A stretch of DNA of 64,000 bases, from the NCBI RefSeq assembly GCF_020149935.1, contig NZ_CP083757.1, forward strand, positions 3,559,501-3,623,500, read 5' to 3'. Made by a program: the position numbers and the translations under genes. The stretch is from Marinilongibacter aquaticus (lineage in GTDB: Bacteria > Bacteroidota > Bacteroidia > Cytophagales > Spirosomataceae). The notes under the pieces are model-generated. The model saw nothing but the letters and a program-made list of their open reading frames with translations. It was not told the origin of the DNA and made no database searches. Shown here one piece after another: positions 26,680 through 35,417 of this stretch. The first letter of the stretch is position 1. Every line of letters begins with the position of its first letter.

Positions 26680-28401
26680 ATGAAAACTTTTTATTTCTAT
26701 CTCGTACTTTCGTCTTTTTTGCTCGTTGATTCAAAAGTCTGTTTTGGCCAGCACGATTTGGAATTGGTTTTGGAGAAAGATGATTTTCAAATGAACAAGG
26801 ATAATGCTGCGGATGAATTTGAACTCTCGAATACTTTCCACGTGATGTCATCGGTTGATTTTCATGCAATTAAATACATGGAAGAATTTGATATAAGCAT
26901 TCGTGCTTTGGAGAAAAAGTTTATTGGGAAAGTTGAAAAAGTTAAAATACCCGAATATGCATTGGAGCATAGTGAAAGCTCCATCGATACTGTCCATTTG
27001 GATAATTTTATTGCTTTACGAGGTGAATTGTCGTCTGAAAAGGGAAGTATTAGAATATTGTTATTTGATGATAATAATATTGAAGGAGTAATTTCGACTG
27101 AAAGTGAGCAATTCACATTTGAATATCTAGGTGAACCAAGAAGAGGAGCTCAAACCCTTTTCTATTCAGGGAGCATGCAAGAGTTAGTTCCTAATAGCTG
27201 CACATTGGAAAATTCAGCTAAGGGTTCGTTATCTAAAATTGACCAAAGTAACTTGAAGCTCCTTTCGGGTACTTGTGGCAATATCAATATAGCCGTAACA
27301 GCGGATTACGAATTTTATAGTACTTATGGAAGTCAAAGTGCTAGTAAAATGATTAGTAATATTAATTCTGCAGAAGCAGGCTACCATGGCATTTATAACC
27401 CATTTAATCTTTATTTCAGTATTACCAATGTGAGTTACTGGACTACTTCAAGTGATCCATATCCAAATACTAATGATGCTCAGACAGCCTTAAATTACTT
27501 TAGGAACTACTGGAACGCCAATAAAGGAAATATTCCCCGAGATTACGCTCAGCTTTTTTCTGGTAAAACTTTTAATGGGACTTCGCCTCAAGTTCTTGGT
27601 ATTACCGGAACAATTGGTTCGGCCTGCACAGATCCAACGAATAGTTATATAGTGGTGGCTCACAGAACAAATATTCCTGCACTTCAGCAAACGAACGTAA
27701 CTATTCATGAAATAGGCCACTATTTGGGTGCTCAACATTACAATAATTTATGTGGTTATCAGGGTTTGGGTTCTATTATGTGCAATGGAATTTATGACCA
27801 GCAATGGGTGTGGTATTCTCCCTCCATTAATGAAATAAACACAAAGCTAAATTCTACTACATGTTTGACGCAGCCAAACATATTCCCAACAGTTAATGGT
27901 ACTCCATATACGGGGACTACAACATTGTGTGGATATAATACGATTCTTTCGCTAAACAATAATACAGGATCTAGCTATTCGTGGTATGTTGACCCCTCTA
28001 ATCTTTCTGGAAATGGCTCTTTTACAGCATATGGTGATAATGCTACAGTTAATATTACAGGCTTTTATATACTTGCTGGAAAAATGTTTGATAATTGCTC
28101 ATACTCATCAAGTAATCACTTTTATCTCAACCCATGTGCCTATTCCTCAAACATCAGTGTATATCCGAACAGAGCAATTGATTTCATAGATGTAGAAATA
28201 AATGATCGAATTGCAAATCGCAAGGAATCGATCTTCGTATTTGATTCAATAGGCAATCGAGTAGAGGTGATTTCTGAAGTCGAAAAAATTTCTCAAAATA
28301 AAATAAGACTCCATTTAAAGAATAATTTGGATGGGATCTACTACTTACATATCCTCAATAACAATAAATTTAACTCATTTAGGGTACTAATACAGCAGTA
28401 A
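26680..28401 (+). CDS. Secreted zinc metalloprotease (HExxHxxGxxH, M12B-like)
   Basis: This 573-residue protein has a signal peptide (MKTFYFYLVLSSFLLVDSKVCFG), a propeptide-like region of about 170 residues, and a metzincin-like catalytic domain. The zinc site HEIGHYLGAQH (His343, Glu344, His347, His353) is complete, and SIMCNG about 23 residues later fits a Met-turn. Cysteines near the site suggest disulfide stabilisation. The C-terminus, ending in YYLHILNNNKFNSFRVLIQQ, resembles a type IX secretion sorting domain. The stop lies one base before the next gene's ATG, so the two are likely translated together. It is in AT-rich DNA with no housekeeping neighbours, which suggests acquisition by transfer. 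Confidence 0.85.
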   Translation: MKTFYFYLVLSSFLLVDSKVCFGQHDLELVLEKDDFQMNKDNAADEFELSNTFHVMSSVDFHAIKYMEEFDISIRALEKKFIGKVEKVKIPEYALEHSESSIDTVHLDNFIALRGELSSEKGSIRILLFDDNNIEGVISTESEQFTFEYLGEPRRGAQTLFYSGSMQELVPNSCTLENSAKGSLSKIDQSNLKLLSGTCGNINIAVTADYEFYSTYGSQSASKMISNINSAEAGYHGIYNPFNLYFSITNVSYWTTSSDPYPNTNDAQTALNYFRNYWNANKGNIPRDYAQLFSGKTFNGTSPQVLGITGTIGSACTDPTNSYIVVAHRTNIPALQQTNVTIHEIGHYLGAQHYNNLCGYQGLGSIMCNGIYDQQWVWYSPSINEINTKLNSTTCLTQPNIFPTVNGTPYTGTTTLCGYNTILSLNNNTGSSYSWYVDPSNLSGNGSFTAYGDNATVNITGFYILAGKMFDNCSYSSSNHFYLNPCAYSSNISVYPNRAIDFIDVEINDRIANRKESIFVFDSIGNRVEVISEVEKISQNKIRLHLKNNLDGIYYLHILNNNKFNSFRVLIQQ

Positions 28402-28402
28402 A

Positions 28403-28864
28403 ATGAAGACCAAAATAATACTTATAGGATTGCTATTTTGCCTCCTATTCTCATGCGGAAAGAATACGATTGTGGGCGAAAACAGTGATAGCACTTCATG
28501 TACGGGAGTGCGGTGTAAACCTTTGATTGTTGTGAAAGGTGGGCTTTTCGATATTAATTCTTCCATTTTGCCTAATGGCAAACCATATGTATCTGTTGGG
28601 TATATTGGCGACAAGGACTTTGTTGAGGTTGAATATGCACTGAAAGAGGCTCGCGATCGATTTCCAATAGTTTTTAATGTTAGTAACCCGGATGAACGTA
28701 TCAAAGATCTCTCAACTGTGAGAATATGGGGTGAGGTATTGGTGGAAAGTGATTCCCGCCTTTTAGATAAGGCTTATTATAGTGAAGAAACCAAGGAAGG
28801 CGATCCGATTATTGGATATGCTCCCCTCGTTATTACAATTTCGAAGTTTGAGGAAGTTGAATAG
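28403..28864 (+). CDS. Lipoprotein of unknown function paired with the metalloprotease
   Basis: The 153-residue protein has a lipoprotein signal with lipobox LLFSC (Cys18). The body is hydrophilic and contains a CTGVRC pair of cysteines near the N-terminus of the mature form. No domain was recognised. The ATG follows the protease stop with a single base between, so co-translation is likely. It could be an inhibitor, a chaperone or a surface anchor for the protease; there is no sequence evidence for any of these. Confidence 0.6.
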   Translation: MKTKIILIGLLFCLLFSCGKNTIVGENSDSTSCTGVRCKPLIVVKGGLFDINSSILPNGKPYVSVGYIGDKDFVEVEYALKEARDRFPIVFNVSNPDERIKDLSTVRIWGEVLVESDSRLLDKAYYSEETKEGDPIIGYAPLVITISKFEEVE

Positions 28865-28875
28865 CATTTTTAATT

Positions 28876-29181
28876 TTAATAGATGCAGTTTGAGTTTGGT
28901 ACATAGGATTCTGTAACAATGTGATAGTTAACTGTCCATTTTGGCACGCATTGTAAAATTTGGATGTTTAATTTTTGTTGGCAAAACTTCGTCAGTCGCA
29001 CTGAATCCTTAATGTTATATTCTATTGCATTTTCGGGAGTCCTATAAACTCTTCCGTTTGACTTTGTGATATGATAAAAGATAGACAGTGTCCGTTTTTT
29101 TGCCGCAATATGAATACGGCCGTGCAAGGTCATTGTAGGCGACAGTCGGGCTGTTTTCTTTTTTGTAAAAAGGGTAGCCAT
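28876..29181 (-). CDS. Hypothetical small ORF in the AT-rich region
   Basis: A 101-residue frame starts MATLFTKKKTARLSPTMTLH and is lysine-rich and protein-like at the N-terminus; the C-terminal part is less convincing. I do not recognise a family. It lies on the same strand as the SSB gene, 225 nt downstream of it. It could be a fragment of a DNA-binding or recombinase protein. Confidence 0.3.
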   Translation of the reverse strand: MATLFTKKKTARLSPTMTLHGRIHIAAKKRTLSIFYHITKSNGRVYRTPENAIEYNIKDSVRLTKFCQQKLNIQILQCVPKWTVNYHIVTESYVPNSNCIY

Positions 29182-29406
29182 TTAGCAAATGGTTTGGGTT
29201 GAGAGGAAGAAATCAACGCTCCCGAAACCCCGATAAGCGAGTTGAAAATTATAGGGAAGGACGAAATGTTTCTTAATAATATTCTGTCTTTTTCATTAGC
29301 GGCCAGAGAAAAAGCATTGCTTTGATCAAAGCGTTAGAATTATCCGAAATAAGACTCCGAAGTAGATTGTCCTTCCGAGTCTTATTAATGGGTTCGATCT
29401 TCAATT

Positions 29407-29748
29407 TTACGATTGGGCAGACTTTGACAATTTCTGGATAGAGGTAGCACGCACTTTCCAGCCCTGCCTTTCCTGACCACTTGAATCCGTCCATTTTTCA
29501 GAGCGTAACTTTCCTTCAACATAGAGGCTGTCACCTTTCTTTAGATATTTCTCCGAAAAGATTGCAGGGGCATCCCATAATTCTATCCGGTGCCATTCCG
29601 TCTGTTCTACGAGTTCTCCTTTGCTGTTTTTGTAATTTTCGTTGGTAGCCAGAGTCAACTGAGCCACTTTGCTGCCGCTATTTAACTGACGTATTTCTGG
29701 GTCAGTTCCAAGGTTTCCAATAAGGGTAATTCTATTTAATGTTGCCAT
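29407..29748 (-). CDS. ssb: Single-stranded DNA-binding protein, short form
   Basis: The 113-residue protein begins MATLNRITLIGNLGTDPEIR and contains TEWHRIELWD and KKGDSLYVEGKLRSEKWTD, a complete SSB OB-fold. It ends without the acidic tail that housekeeping SSBs use to bind partners, so it is probably a secondary copy carried in this accessory region. A truncated SSB start lies 188 nt upstream on the same strand. Confidence 0.9.
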   Translation of the reverse strand: MATLNRITLIGNLGTDPEIRQLNSGSKVAQLTLATNENYKNSKGELVEQTEWHRIELWDAPAIFSEKYLKKGDSLYVEGKLRSEKWTDSSGQERQGWKVRATSIQKLSKSAQS

Positions 29749-29935
29749 GATGATATATTGATTTAATGATTATGAAATTGTTTATTCTATACGAATGCAC
29801 AGTACCAGATTTCTGGTTTCGATGGAGAGGGGCTAAACAGCTCTGTGCCGAGCAACAGATCGGGGGTTAGTCCATTGCCCTGAAAGAACTGGATATAAGT
29901 TGGAGTCTTTTGTGCGTATTTAGTGTGGTGGTATT

Positions 29936-30082
29936 TCAGTTGTTCGAGCAAAATGGCAGATAGCCAATACCGTAATGCCATTCCGTTTTTGTGGCCAAGC
30001 TGAAACTGGCCTTTTTGCCATTCTCAAAAGTTCTGATCTCTGCGTCGCTTCCTGCATTTCCGATTAGCGTAACTGTATTCAT
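29936..30082 (-). pseudogene. Truncated SSB remnant
   Basis: ATG at 30082 starts MNTVTLIGNAGSDAEIRTFE, then NGKKASFSLATKTEWH, a clear SSB N-terminus in which the usual stretch between LAT and TEWH is deleted. It then runs into an unrelated 12-residue end and stops at 29936. The OB-fold cannot be completed, so this is a broken copy. A second frame, 29787-29981, on the same strand encodes 64 residues of no known family and may be another fragment. Confidence 0.7.
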
Positions 30083-30220
30083 GATTTTGTGTGTTTATGT
30101 GTAATAGACAATCTGCGTTTCAGATATCGGCTGCAATTTGGAAGAGGGAGTAGAATAAATTTCAAGAATAAACAATTGTATGCGTATGTAAGTGATTGTA
30201 AGCGTTTGTTGTCGATAAAA

Positions 30221-30244
30221 AATAGGGGCCAGAGACCCCCTATT
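30221..30244 (-). terminator. Terminator of the AhpD-like/receptor operon
   Basis: AATAGGGG at 30221-30228 pairs with CCCCTATT at 30237-30244 around an 8 nt loop. On the minus strand a T run follows. It lies 26 nt after the last gene of the operon. Confidence 0.75.
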
Positions 30245-30270
30245 TTCATCTACCATTAACCAATTTTACT

Positions 30271-30843
30271 TTACTTTTTAATCAATTTTTTTGGGTCGAA
30301 ATTGGCATAACCATCTCGTTTAATGCGTTCTCCGCTCTCATCATACGCTTCTTGATTTTGCGGTGCCCAGGTGTTCAAGCCGTCGACGTAACGATTGAAC
30401 ATGCAAAATGCGGCGGCAATGAGTACGGTGTCGTGAATATCGTTGTCTGTGGAACCCAATGAGCGAGCGAGGTCAATTTGATCTTGACTTACATTTTTTC
30501 CTCCTTTTTGTACGGCGGCGGCGATGTGGAGCAGGGCCTTTAGTTTGTCGGGTATTTCGGCTTGATCTACGTTTTTCTTCACTTGAGAAAAAGCAGTACC
30601 GCCGTCTTCAAACTGGCAGCTTGCAGCCGCTCCGTGTACATTTTGGCAAAAATGGCAATCGTTTAAATAGGAGGTGTACGCTCCGATCAATTCCCTGTCA
30701 CCTTTGCTCAAGGTGCCTCTTTCTGGACGGCAGAGCAGGGTGTCGGCCAATAAATTCATGGGCTTCGACGTGTCCGGACTGAAAGCCATTAGACCACGGA
30801 TTCCCGGTAAATATTCTTCGTTTTCAAGTTTGATATAGGCCAT
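30271..30843 (-). CDS. AhpD/carboxymuconolactone-decarboxylase-like peroxidase-related protein (copy 3)
   Basis: This 190-residue all-helical protein has the full AhpD-type active-site spacing: Glu51, Cys63, Cys66 and His70 (ELIGAY...NDCHFCQNVH). The 12-3-4 residue spacing is that of M. tuberculosis AhpD. The second half has the conserved NDIHDTVLIAAAFCMFNRYVDG pattern. It should be a CxxC disulfide/thiol redox enzyme of the CMD superfamily, possibly acting on peroxides. It is the last gene of the five-gene operon, 9 nt after the MFS gene. Confidence 0.9.
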   Translation of the reverse strand: MAYIKLENEEYLPGIRGLMAFSPDTSKPMNLLADTLLCRPERGTLSKGDRELIGAYTSYLNDCHFCQNVHGAAASCQFEDGGTAFSQVKKNVDQAEIPDKLKALLHIAAAVQKGGKNVSQDQIDLARSLGSTDNDIHDTVLIAAAFCMFNRYVDGLNTWAPQNQEAYDESGERIKRDGYANFDPKKLIKK

Positions 30844-30852
30844 TTTTTGATC

Positions 30853-32076
30853 TTATTTTTTTTGAATAAACAAGGCGACAAAAGCCACCAAGAATGTGAA
30901 TGAGAAACTGAAAAGGGCATTTCCGAAACCTCCGAAAATGGTTACTAGACTGCCGATGAAAAATACCGCTGTGGCGGTAAACAGACGGCCGATATTGAAG
31001 CAGAAGCCGGTGGCGGTTCCTCGAACCGAGGCCGGAAACAAACCCGGAATGTACACAGACAAAGCCCCTTGACTAATGCCCAAGAAAAGAGAAAGGAAGG
31101 CGGTTTGCAAATAGATTATTCGGGTGAATTGAGTATTGAGCAAGAAGAGAATAAAACAGGCCAAAATGCAGCCGAGAAATGTGCCCAATAGGGTTTTTCT
31201 TTCACCAAATATTTTGATGAGCCAACCCGAAAGTATGCCCCCGACAATCCCTCCGATTCCCAGAAGCATCATCACCATACCGCGTTCGTCGTTTCCGGCC
31301 ACGCCTTCGGGCAGTAAACTTTGAATCCAAGTCGGTAGCCAAGAGAAAATTCCCCAAAGGCCAATAAGTACGGTGCCGTAAATCACGGCCCCACGAATCA
31401 ATGTCGATTTGTGGTTTACCGAGAAAATGGATTTGTCTTCGGGTTTGTAACCCATCTCATTGCCTTCTTCCCAATAGGGCGATTCCCGCATGAAAAGTGT
31501 GAGCAGTCCAGTGATTAACAAGGGAATCAGACCTATCCAAAAGGCATTTCGCCAAGAATCGGCCAACAGGTTGAGCATGCCCGAGGACACAATGCCGATA
31601 GGAAAGGAAACGGCCATGATGCCCATCGCTATTGGGCGGGTTTTCTTGGGCCACACTTCAGAGATGTACACGGTCGAAATCAGAATGACGCCACCAATGC
31701 CGGCTCCCGCAAAGAAACGGTATATCATGAGCCATTGCCAATTGGGCACGAATACGGTAACGAGTGTAGACAGACCACAAATCGTAGTCACGGCCAAGAG
31801 TATGGGTTTACGCCCGAAACGGTCGCTTAGTTTCCCGAAGAGCAGACCGCCCGCCATCCATCCGTATAAAAAGGTGGCGTTCACAAAGGCACTGATTTCG
31901 CTAACTTGGCTTTGGTCGGATACCAGTTGCGGAATGGCCACGGGTAAAAAGCCGGACATCATCGTGGCGATCGTTCCGCAGAGCATATAGGCCATGATAC
32001 AGAGCAAAAAGGTGAAAGTAACCTGTTGCCGCGGTATAGATAGAGGCCTTTCCATTTGTAATTCGAGCGTATTCAT
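30853..32076 (-). CDS. Major facilitator superfamily permease
   Basis: The 407-residue protein has twelve predicted helices with motif A, GKLSDRFGRKP, and the AGIGGVILISTVYISEVWP segment. It looks like sugar or aromatic-acid:H+ symporters of the MFS, but the substrate cannot be read from the sequence. It starts 3 nt after the TonB receptor gene and is followed after 9 nt by the third AhpD-like gene, so the receptor, permease and redox proteins are one transcription unit. It is most likely the inner-membrane step of uptake for whatever the receptor brings in. Confidence 0.92.
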   Translation of the reverse strand: MNTLELQMERPLSIPRQQVTFTFLLCIMAYMLCGTIATMMSGFLPVAIPQLVSDQSQVSEISAFVNATFLYGWMAGGLLFGKLSDRFGRKPILLAVTTICGLSTLVTVFVPNWQWLMIYRFFAGAGIGGVILISTVYISEVWPKKTRPIAMGIMAVSFPIGIVSSGMLNLLADSWRNAFWIGLIPLLITGLLTLFMRESPYWEEGNEMGYKPEDKSIFSVNHKSTLIRGAVIYGTVLIGLWGIFSWLPTWIQSLLPEGVAGNDERGMVMMLLGIGGIVGGILSGWLIKIFGERKTLLGTFLGCILACFILFLLNTQFTRIIYLQTAFLSLFLGISQGALSVYIPGLFPASVRGTATGFCFNIGRLFTATAVFFIGSLVTIFGGFGNALFSFSFTFLVAFVALFIQKK

Positions 32077-32079
32077 AAT

Positions 32080-34830
32080 TTAGTTGAAATTCAGGCTGAT
32101 ATAATAAAGACCTCCCACGGCCGGCGAACCGAAAGCTTGTATCACATACTTGTTCGTGATGTTCGAGCCTCCTAATTTAATCGTGGTTTTAATCTGTGGA
32201 ATGTGATATGAAATTTGGGCGTCGAGTAGACTATAAGCATCGATACGTCCGGGGTTTAGTCCATTGAAAGTGCCGTACCAATCGAATGCGTTTTGCCAAT
32301 GCCAAGCCAAATTAAAGCCAATGTGATCGGTTAGCTTGGGGTTGCCGAATGTCAAATTGGTTTTCCAAGTAGGCGTATTGAATGCCGGGATATTGCTTGG
32401 GTCGGCATTTTGCAAGTTGAATTGTGTCCACGTGGCGTTTCCTGCAAGCTTATAATGTTTGGGCAAATTGTAGGAAAGACCCATGCTGGCACCTTGAATA
32501 GATACCTTGTCCGAGGCATTGGTGTACAATTGATAGGCCTGCGTATTGCCCGATAGAATGTCGCTGGCGGCCTCGAAATTGATATTTCCTTCGGTATCCA
32601 AAACCGAACTGTTCGGGCTGATCACCACGGTGTTGATGATGAAGTCCGTGTATTGGCTGATAAAATAATTGAGGTCGACAAAAAGGTTTTGTGTCAACAA
32701 TGTTTTGTAGCCCAATTCAATACTTTTTACTTTTTCAGGTTTGATGTACGGCACATTCGATTTCTGAAGCTTATCCTTATTGTTGGCCACGGCTTGCGGG
32801 AATGGCACGCCTTGAGCCACCTCAGCTCCAAACGAGGAAGCGAATTGCCCTACAGAAGCGGCCGTAAATGAATTTGGATATGCACTTAAGCCTTCCGAAT
32901 TGACAGGAACGCCGCCTAAAATAATTATCGGCCCTACGTTCAACTTAATGTATTGGTCGCCAATGGTGGGGTTGCGAAAGCCCGTTTGGTACGAAGCACG
33001 AAAGTGGTGACGGTCGTTGGGCGAGAATACTGCCGAGGCTCTTGGAGTAAATCGGCCTGTAAAGTTCATGTTCTTATCGTATCGCACAGAGGCCGTCAGT
33101 TTCAACTTTTCGGATAAAAGGTTTTTGCTGGCTTGAACAAAGGTTCCGTATTCTTCATTGGTCAAGTTTTTCCCTTTATCGTCGAAAAGCGTGCCTTGTG
33201 TATTCAGGAAATACTTTCTGTAATTTCCGCCCACTTGCAAACCCATAAAACCAATTTGGGAGCTGAGGTCGTATACGCCACCAATGTGCATAAGGCCACA
33301 TTTACTGAAAATCCCTGCTCCTTGCAGGCCTTGTGTATGGATCAACTGGTCTTTGGCTTCGTCGAAAGCCTTGGTGCCCGGTAAAAGGCGGCCTTCATCG
33401 GCAAAAGCCCTTGCTGCAGTATGGTCGTTTCCGCCTACTCCATTGATGTTTCCATAAAAAGCTTGGGTATAGCGTTGAAACCATGTGGCGTCGGCTTGGC
33501 TAGGGTCCACAGTGTTTCCATTCAGGTCTTTCACCCAAGTTTTGTTGATCAACAGTCCGAGCGATCGCGAATTGTAAGAATCTTCTGAGTTTTCTCGGCT
33601 GGTATAAGCTCGAACAAAGAAATTGGCTCCTTTCAGTTCGACACGGTGTTGCATCAAACGAAAACCGTTGATAACGAAACGGCTGCTTCCGGTATATTGA
33701 GCTACACCTTGGCTATAGTTGGCTTGATAAATGGCCTCCAATTTGTCGTTGATCCGGTAATGCAGGGCTCCGTTCAATTTTAGGCTATATACATTGTAAT
33801 TCACCAAGTCTTTTTCTTCGTAACCTGTCCGCGAAACTCGACCGATTCCATCGATGGTCTGAGCTACCTCATCACCATATACGTTTAGCTGGTTTTTCCC
33901 AGGATTGTTCGGTCCTCTTTGATTGACAGGCGTATTGGGGTCGATGTCGCTGTAGTTGTTGGCGTACCAATCTGTACCGCCGAGGTAAGATGCATTTACT
34001 TTAAAAGCAAAGCGGTTGTTGAATGCTTTGGCATAGCGTACCGCAAAATCACCCATGGGTTTAGCTCCGAGTCCTGTGCCGTCGTTCAGGTGATTCATGG
34101 CAACTTTGGTTTGCACGCTCAAACCTTGGTAGTCGAATGGGTTTTTGGTATACATCTGCAACATACCGTTGAAGGCCACCGGGCCATACAAGGCAGAAGC
34201 GGCTCCGGGAACCAACTCCACACTGGCAATGTCGATATCGTGTGGGCCAAAAAGATTGCCCATTGCAAAACCCAAACCCGCAGACTGGTTGTCTACGCCG
34301 TCGACCATTTGCAGAAAACGACTGTTGCTCGTGTCGTTGAAACCGCGAGTGTTTATGCGTTTATACGTAAGGCTGCTGGTGACCATATCCAAGCCTTTCA
34401 GGTTGTTTAGGGCATCGTAGAAATTGGCAGCCGGACTTCTCTTGATCTGCAACTCGTCCATTTTTTCAACGGTAACAGGCGAAGTCAGAATGCTCTCTTT
34501 TACTCTGGAGGCCGAAACGACCACTTGGTCGAGGTTTTGGTTGTCGACAGCCAAGGCCACTTGAATTTCGTTGTTCGCGTTGACCCGTATCTCCTGTTCG
34601 GTATAGCCAATCATACCGATTTGTAAAACGGCCGGCAATTTGGTATTGAGCGAGAAAAGGCCTTCTTCATTCGAGATTGTTCCAATGACTTTGCCTTTGA
34701 CTCTGATTATTGCCCCTTCAAGTGGCTTTCCTGTTTCCAGGTCGCTAACTTTTCCTCGAATGTCGTCTTGAGCATTCGCGAATGTCAGGACACAGAGGTT
34801 TAAAAATATAATGGTAAAGATTTTTTTCAT
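32080..34830 (-). CDS. TonB-dependent outer-membrane receptor
   Basis: This 916-residue protein has a signal peptide (MKKIFTIIFLNLCVLTFANA), a carboxypeptidase-regulatory-like domain (about 22-100, RGKVSDLETGKPLEGAIIRV), a plug domain and a long beta-barrel. There is no SusD-like partner, so it is not a glycan SusC/D pair. It lies 36 nt after the second AhpD-like gene and 3 nt before the MFS gene. It should import a bulky or scarce compound with energy from TonB. The ligand is unknown; the neighbours suggest a redox-active or aromatic compound. Confidence 0.93.
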   Translation of the reverse strand: MKKIFTIIFLNLCVLTFANAQDDIRGKVSDLETGKPLEGAIIRVKGKVIGTISNEEGLFSLNTKLPAVLQIGMIGYTEQEIRVNANNEIQVALAVDNQNLDQVVVSASRVKESILTSPVTVEKMDELQIKRSPAANFYDALNNLKGLDMVTSSLTYKRINTRGFNDTSNSRFLQMVDGVDNQSAGLGFAMGNLFGPHDIDIASVELVPGAASALYGPVAFNGMLQMYTKNPFDYQGLSVQTKVAMNHLNDGTGLGAKPMGDFAVRYAKAFNNRFAFKVNASYLGGTDWYANNYSDIDPNTPVNQRGPNNPGKNQLNVYGDEVAQTIDGIGRVSRTGYEEKDLVNYNVYSLKLNGALHYRINDKLEAIYQANYSQGVAQYTGSSRFVINGFRLMQHRVELKGANFFVRAYTSRENSEDSYNSRSLGLLINKTWVKDLNGNTVDPSQADATWFQRYTQAFYGNINGVGGNDHTAARAFADEGRLLPGTKAFDEAKDQLIHTQGLQGAGIFSKCGLMHIGGVYDLSSQIGFMGLQVGGNYRKYFLNTQGTLFDDKGKNLTNEEYGTFVQASKNLLSEKLKLTASVRYDKNMNFTGRFTPRASAVFSPNDRHHFRASYQTGFRNPTIGDQYIKLNVGPIIILGGVPVNSEGLSAYPNSFTAASVGQFASSFGAEVAQGVPFPQAVANNKDKLQKSNVPYIKPEKVKSIELGYKTLLTQNLFVDLNYFISQYTDFIINTVVISPNSSVLDTEGNINFEAASDILSGNTQAYQLYTNASDKVSIQGASMGLSYNLPKHYKLAGNATWTQFNLQNADPSNIPAFNTPTWKTNLTFGNPKLTDHIGFNLAWHWQNAFDWYGTFNGLNPGRIDAYSLLDAQISYHIPQIKTTIKLGGSNITNKYVIQAFGSPAVGGLYYISLNFN

Positions 34831-34866
34831 TTCAGATTTCTGAAGAATTGGTTAATTATTTCTGGT

Positions 34867-35406
34867 TTACTGCGGCTGCCGCATATAGCTTTTCGAAATG
34901 CGTGCAGCGAGTGTTTGATAGTAGTCTGTATCTTCCGGAAGGCGGGTGTTTAGGCCATCCACATAGCGGTTGTACAGGCAAAAAAGAGCGGCGATCAGCA
35001 CAGTATCGTGAATTTCTCTGTCGCTTGCTTCAGCTTTTTTGGCTCTATCAATTTGGCCTTTGCTCACTTGTTTTCCGTTTTCTTGCACACTGGCCGCTAT
35101 TTGAAGCAAGGCTTTCATTTTCTCGCTTATTTTCGCCTCTTCCACATTGGCCACAATTTCTGCGGCACTTTGGGGGCCATGTAAAAGATGATCGGCCACG
35201 GTGGTATGGGCAGCGGTACAAAAGGCCGTGCAGTTTTTTGTGGAAACGATGGCCGCAATGAGCTCACGCTCTCCCTCGCTTAGACTTGAAGGCCCGCGGA
35301 GGAGCGACTGAGTGAGTACCCGAATAGGTTCGGCGGTGTCAAGACGATACTCCAACAAGCTCGTGATACCGAAAAGGTTTTCCGGCAGATCAATATAGGG
35401 TGTCAT
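34867..35406 (-). CDS. AhpD-like protein with displaced active-site cysteine (copy 2)
   Basis: The ATG at 35406 (MTPYIDLPENLFGITSL) gives 179 residues; the longer in-frame start overlaps the gene before it and is rejected. It aligns with its two neighbours over the full length, including DREIHDTVLIAALFCLYNRYVDG. In the active-site loop it reads STKNCTAFCTAAH: Cys63 and His67 align with the second Cys and the His, but Thr60 stands at the first Cys position and a Cys lies one residue earlier (Cys59). The motif is CxxxC, not CxxC. It may have altered or lost redox activity. It begins 11 nt after copy 1. Confidence 0.88.
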   Translation of the reverse strand: MTPYIDLPENLFGITSLLEYRLDTAEPIRVLTQSLLRGPSSLSEGERELIAAIVSTKNCTAFCTAAHTTVADHLLHGPQSAAEIVANVEEAKISEKMKALLQIAASVQENGKQVSKGQIDRAKKAEASDREIHDTVLIAALFCLYNRYVDGLNTRLPEDTDYYQTLAARISKSYMRQPQ

Positions 35407-35417
35407 GAAATTGAAGC

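Noticed and set aside
29787-29981. 64-residue frame next to the truncated SSB
   Set aside because: No recognisable family or start context; noted as a fragment within the pseudogene entry, not called as a gene.
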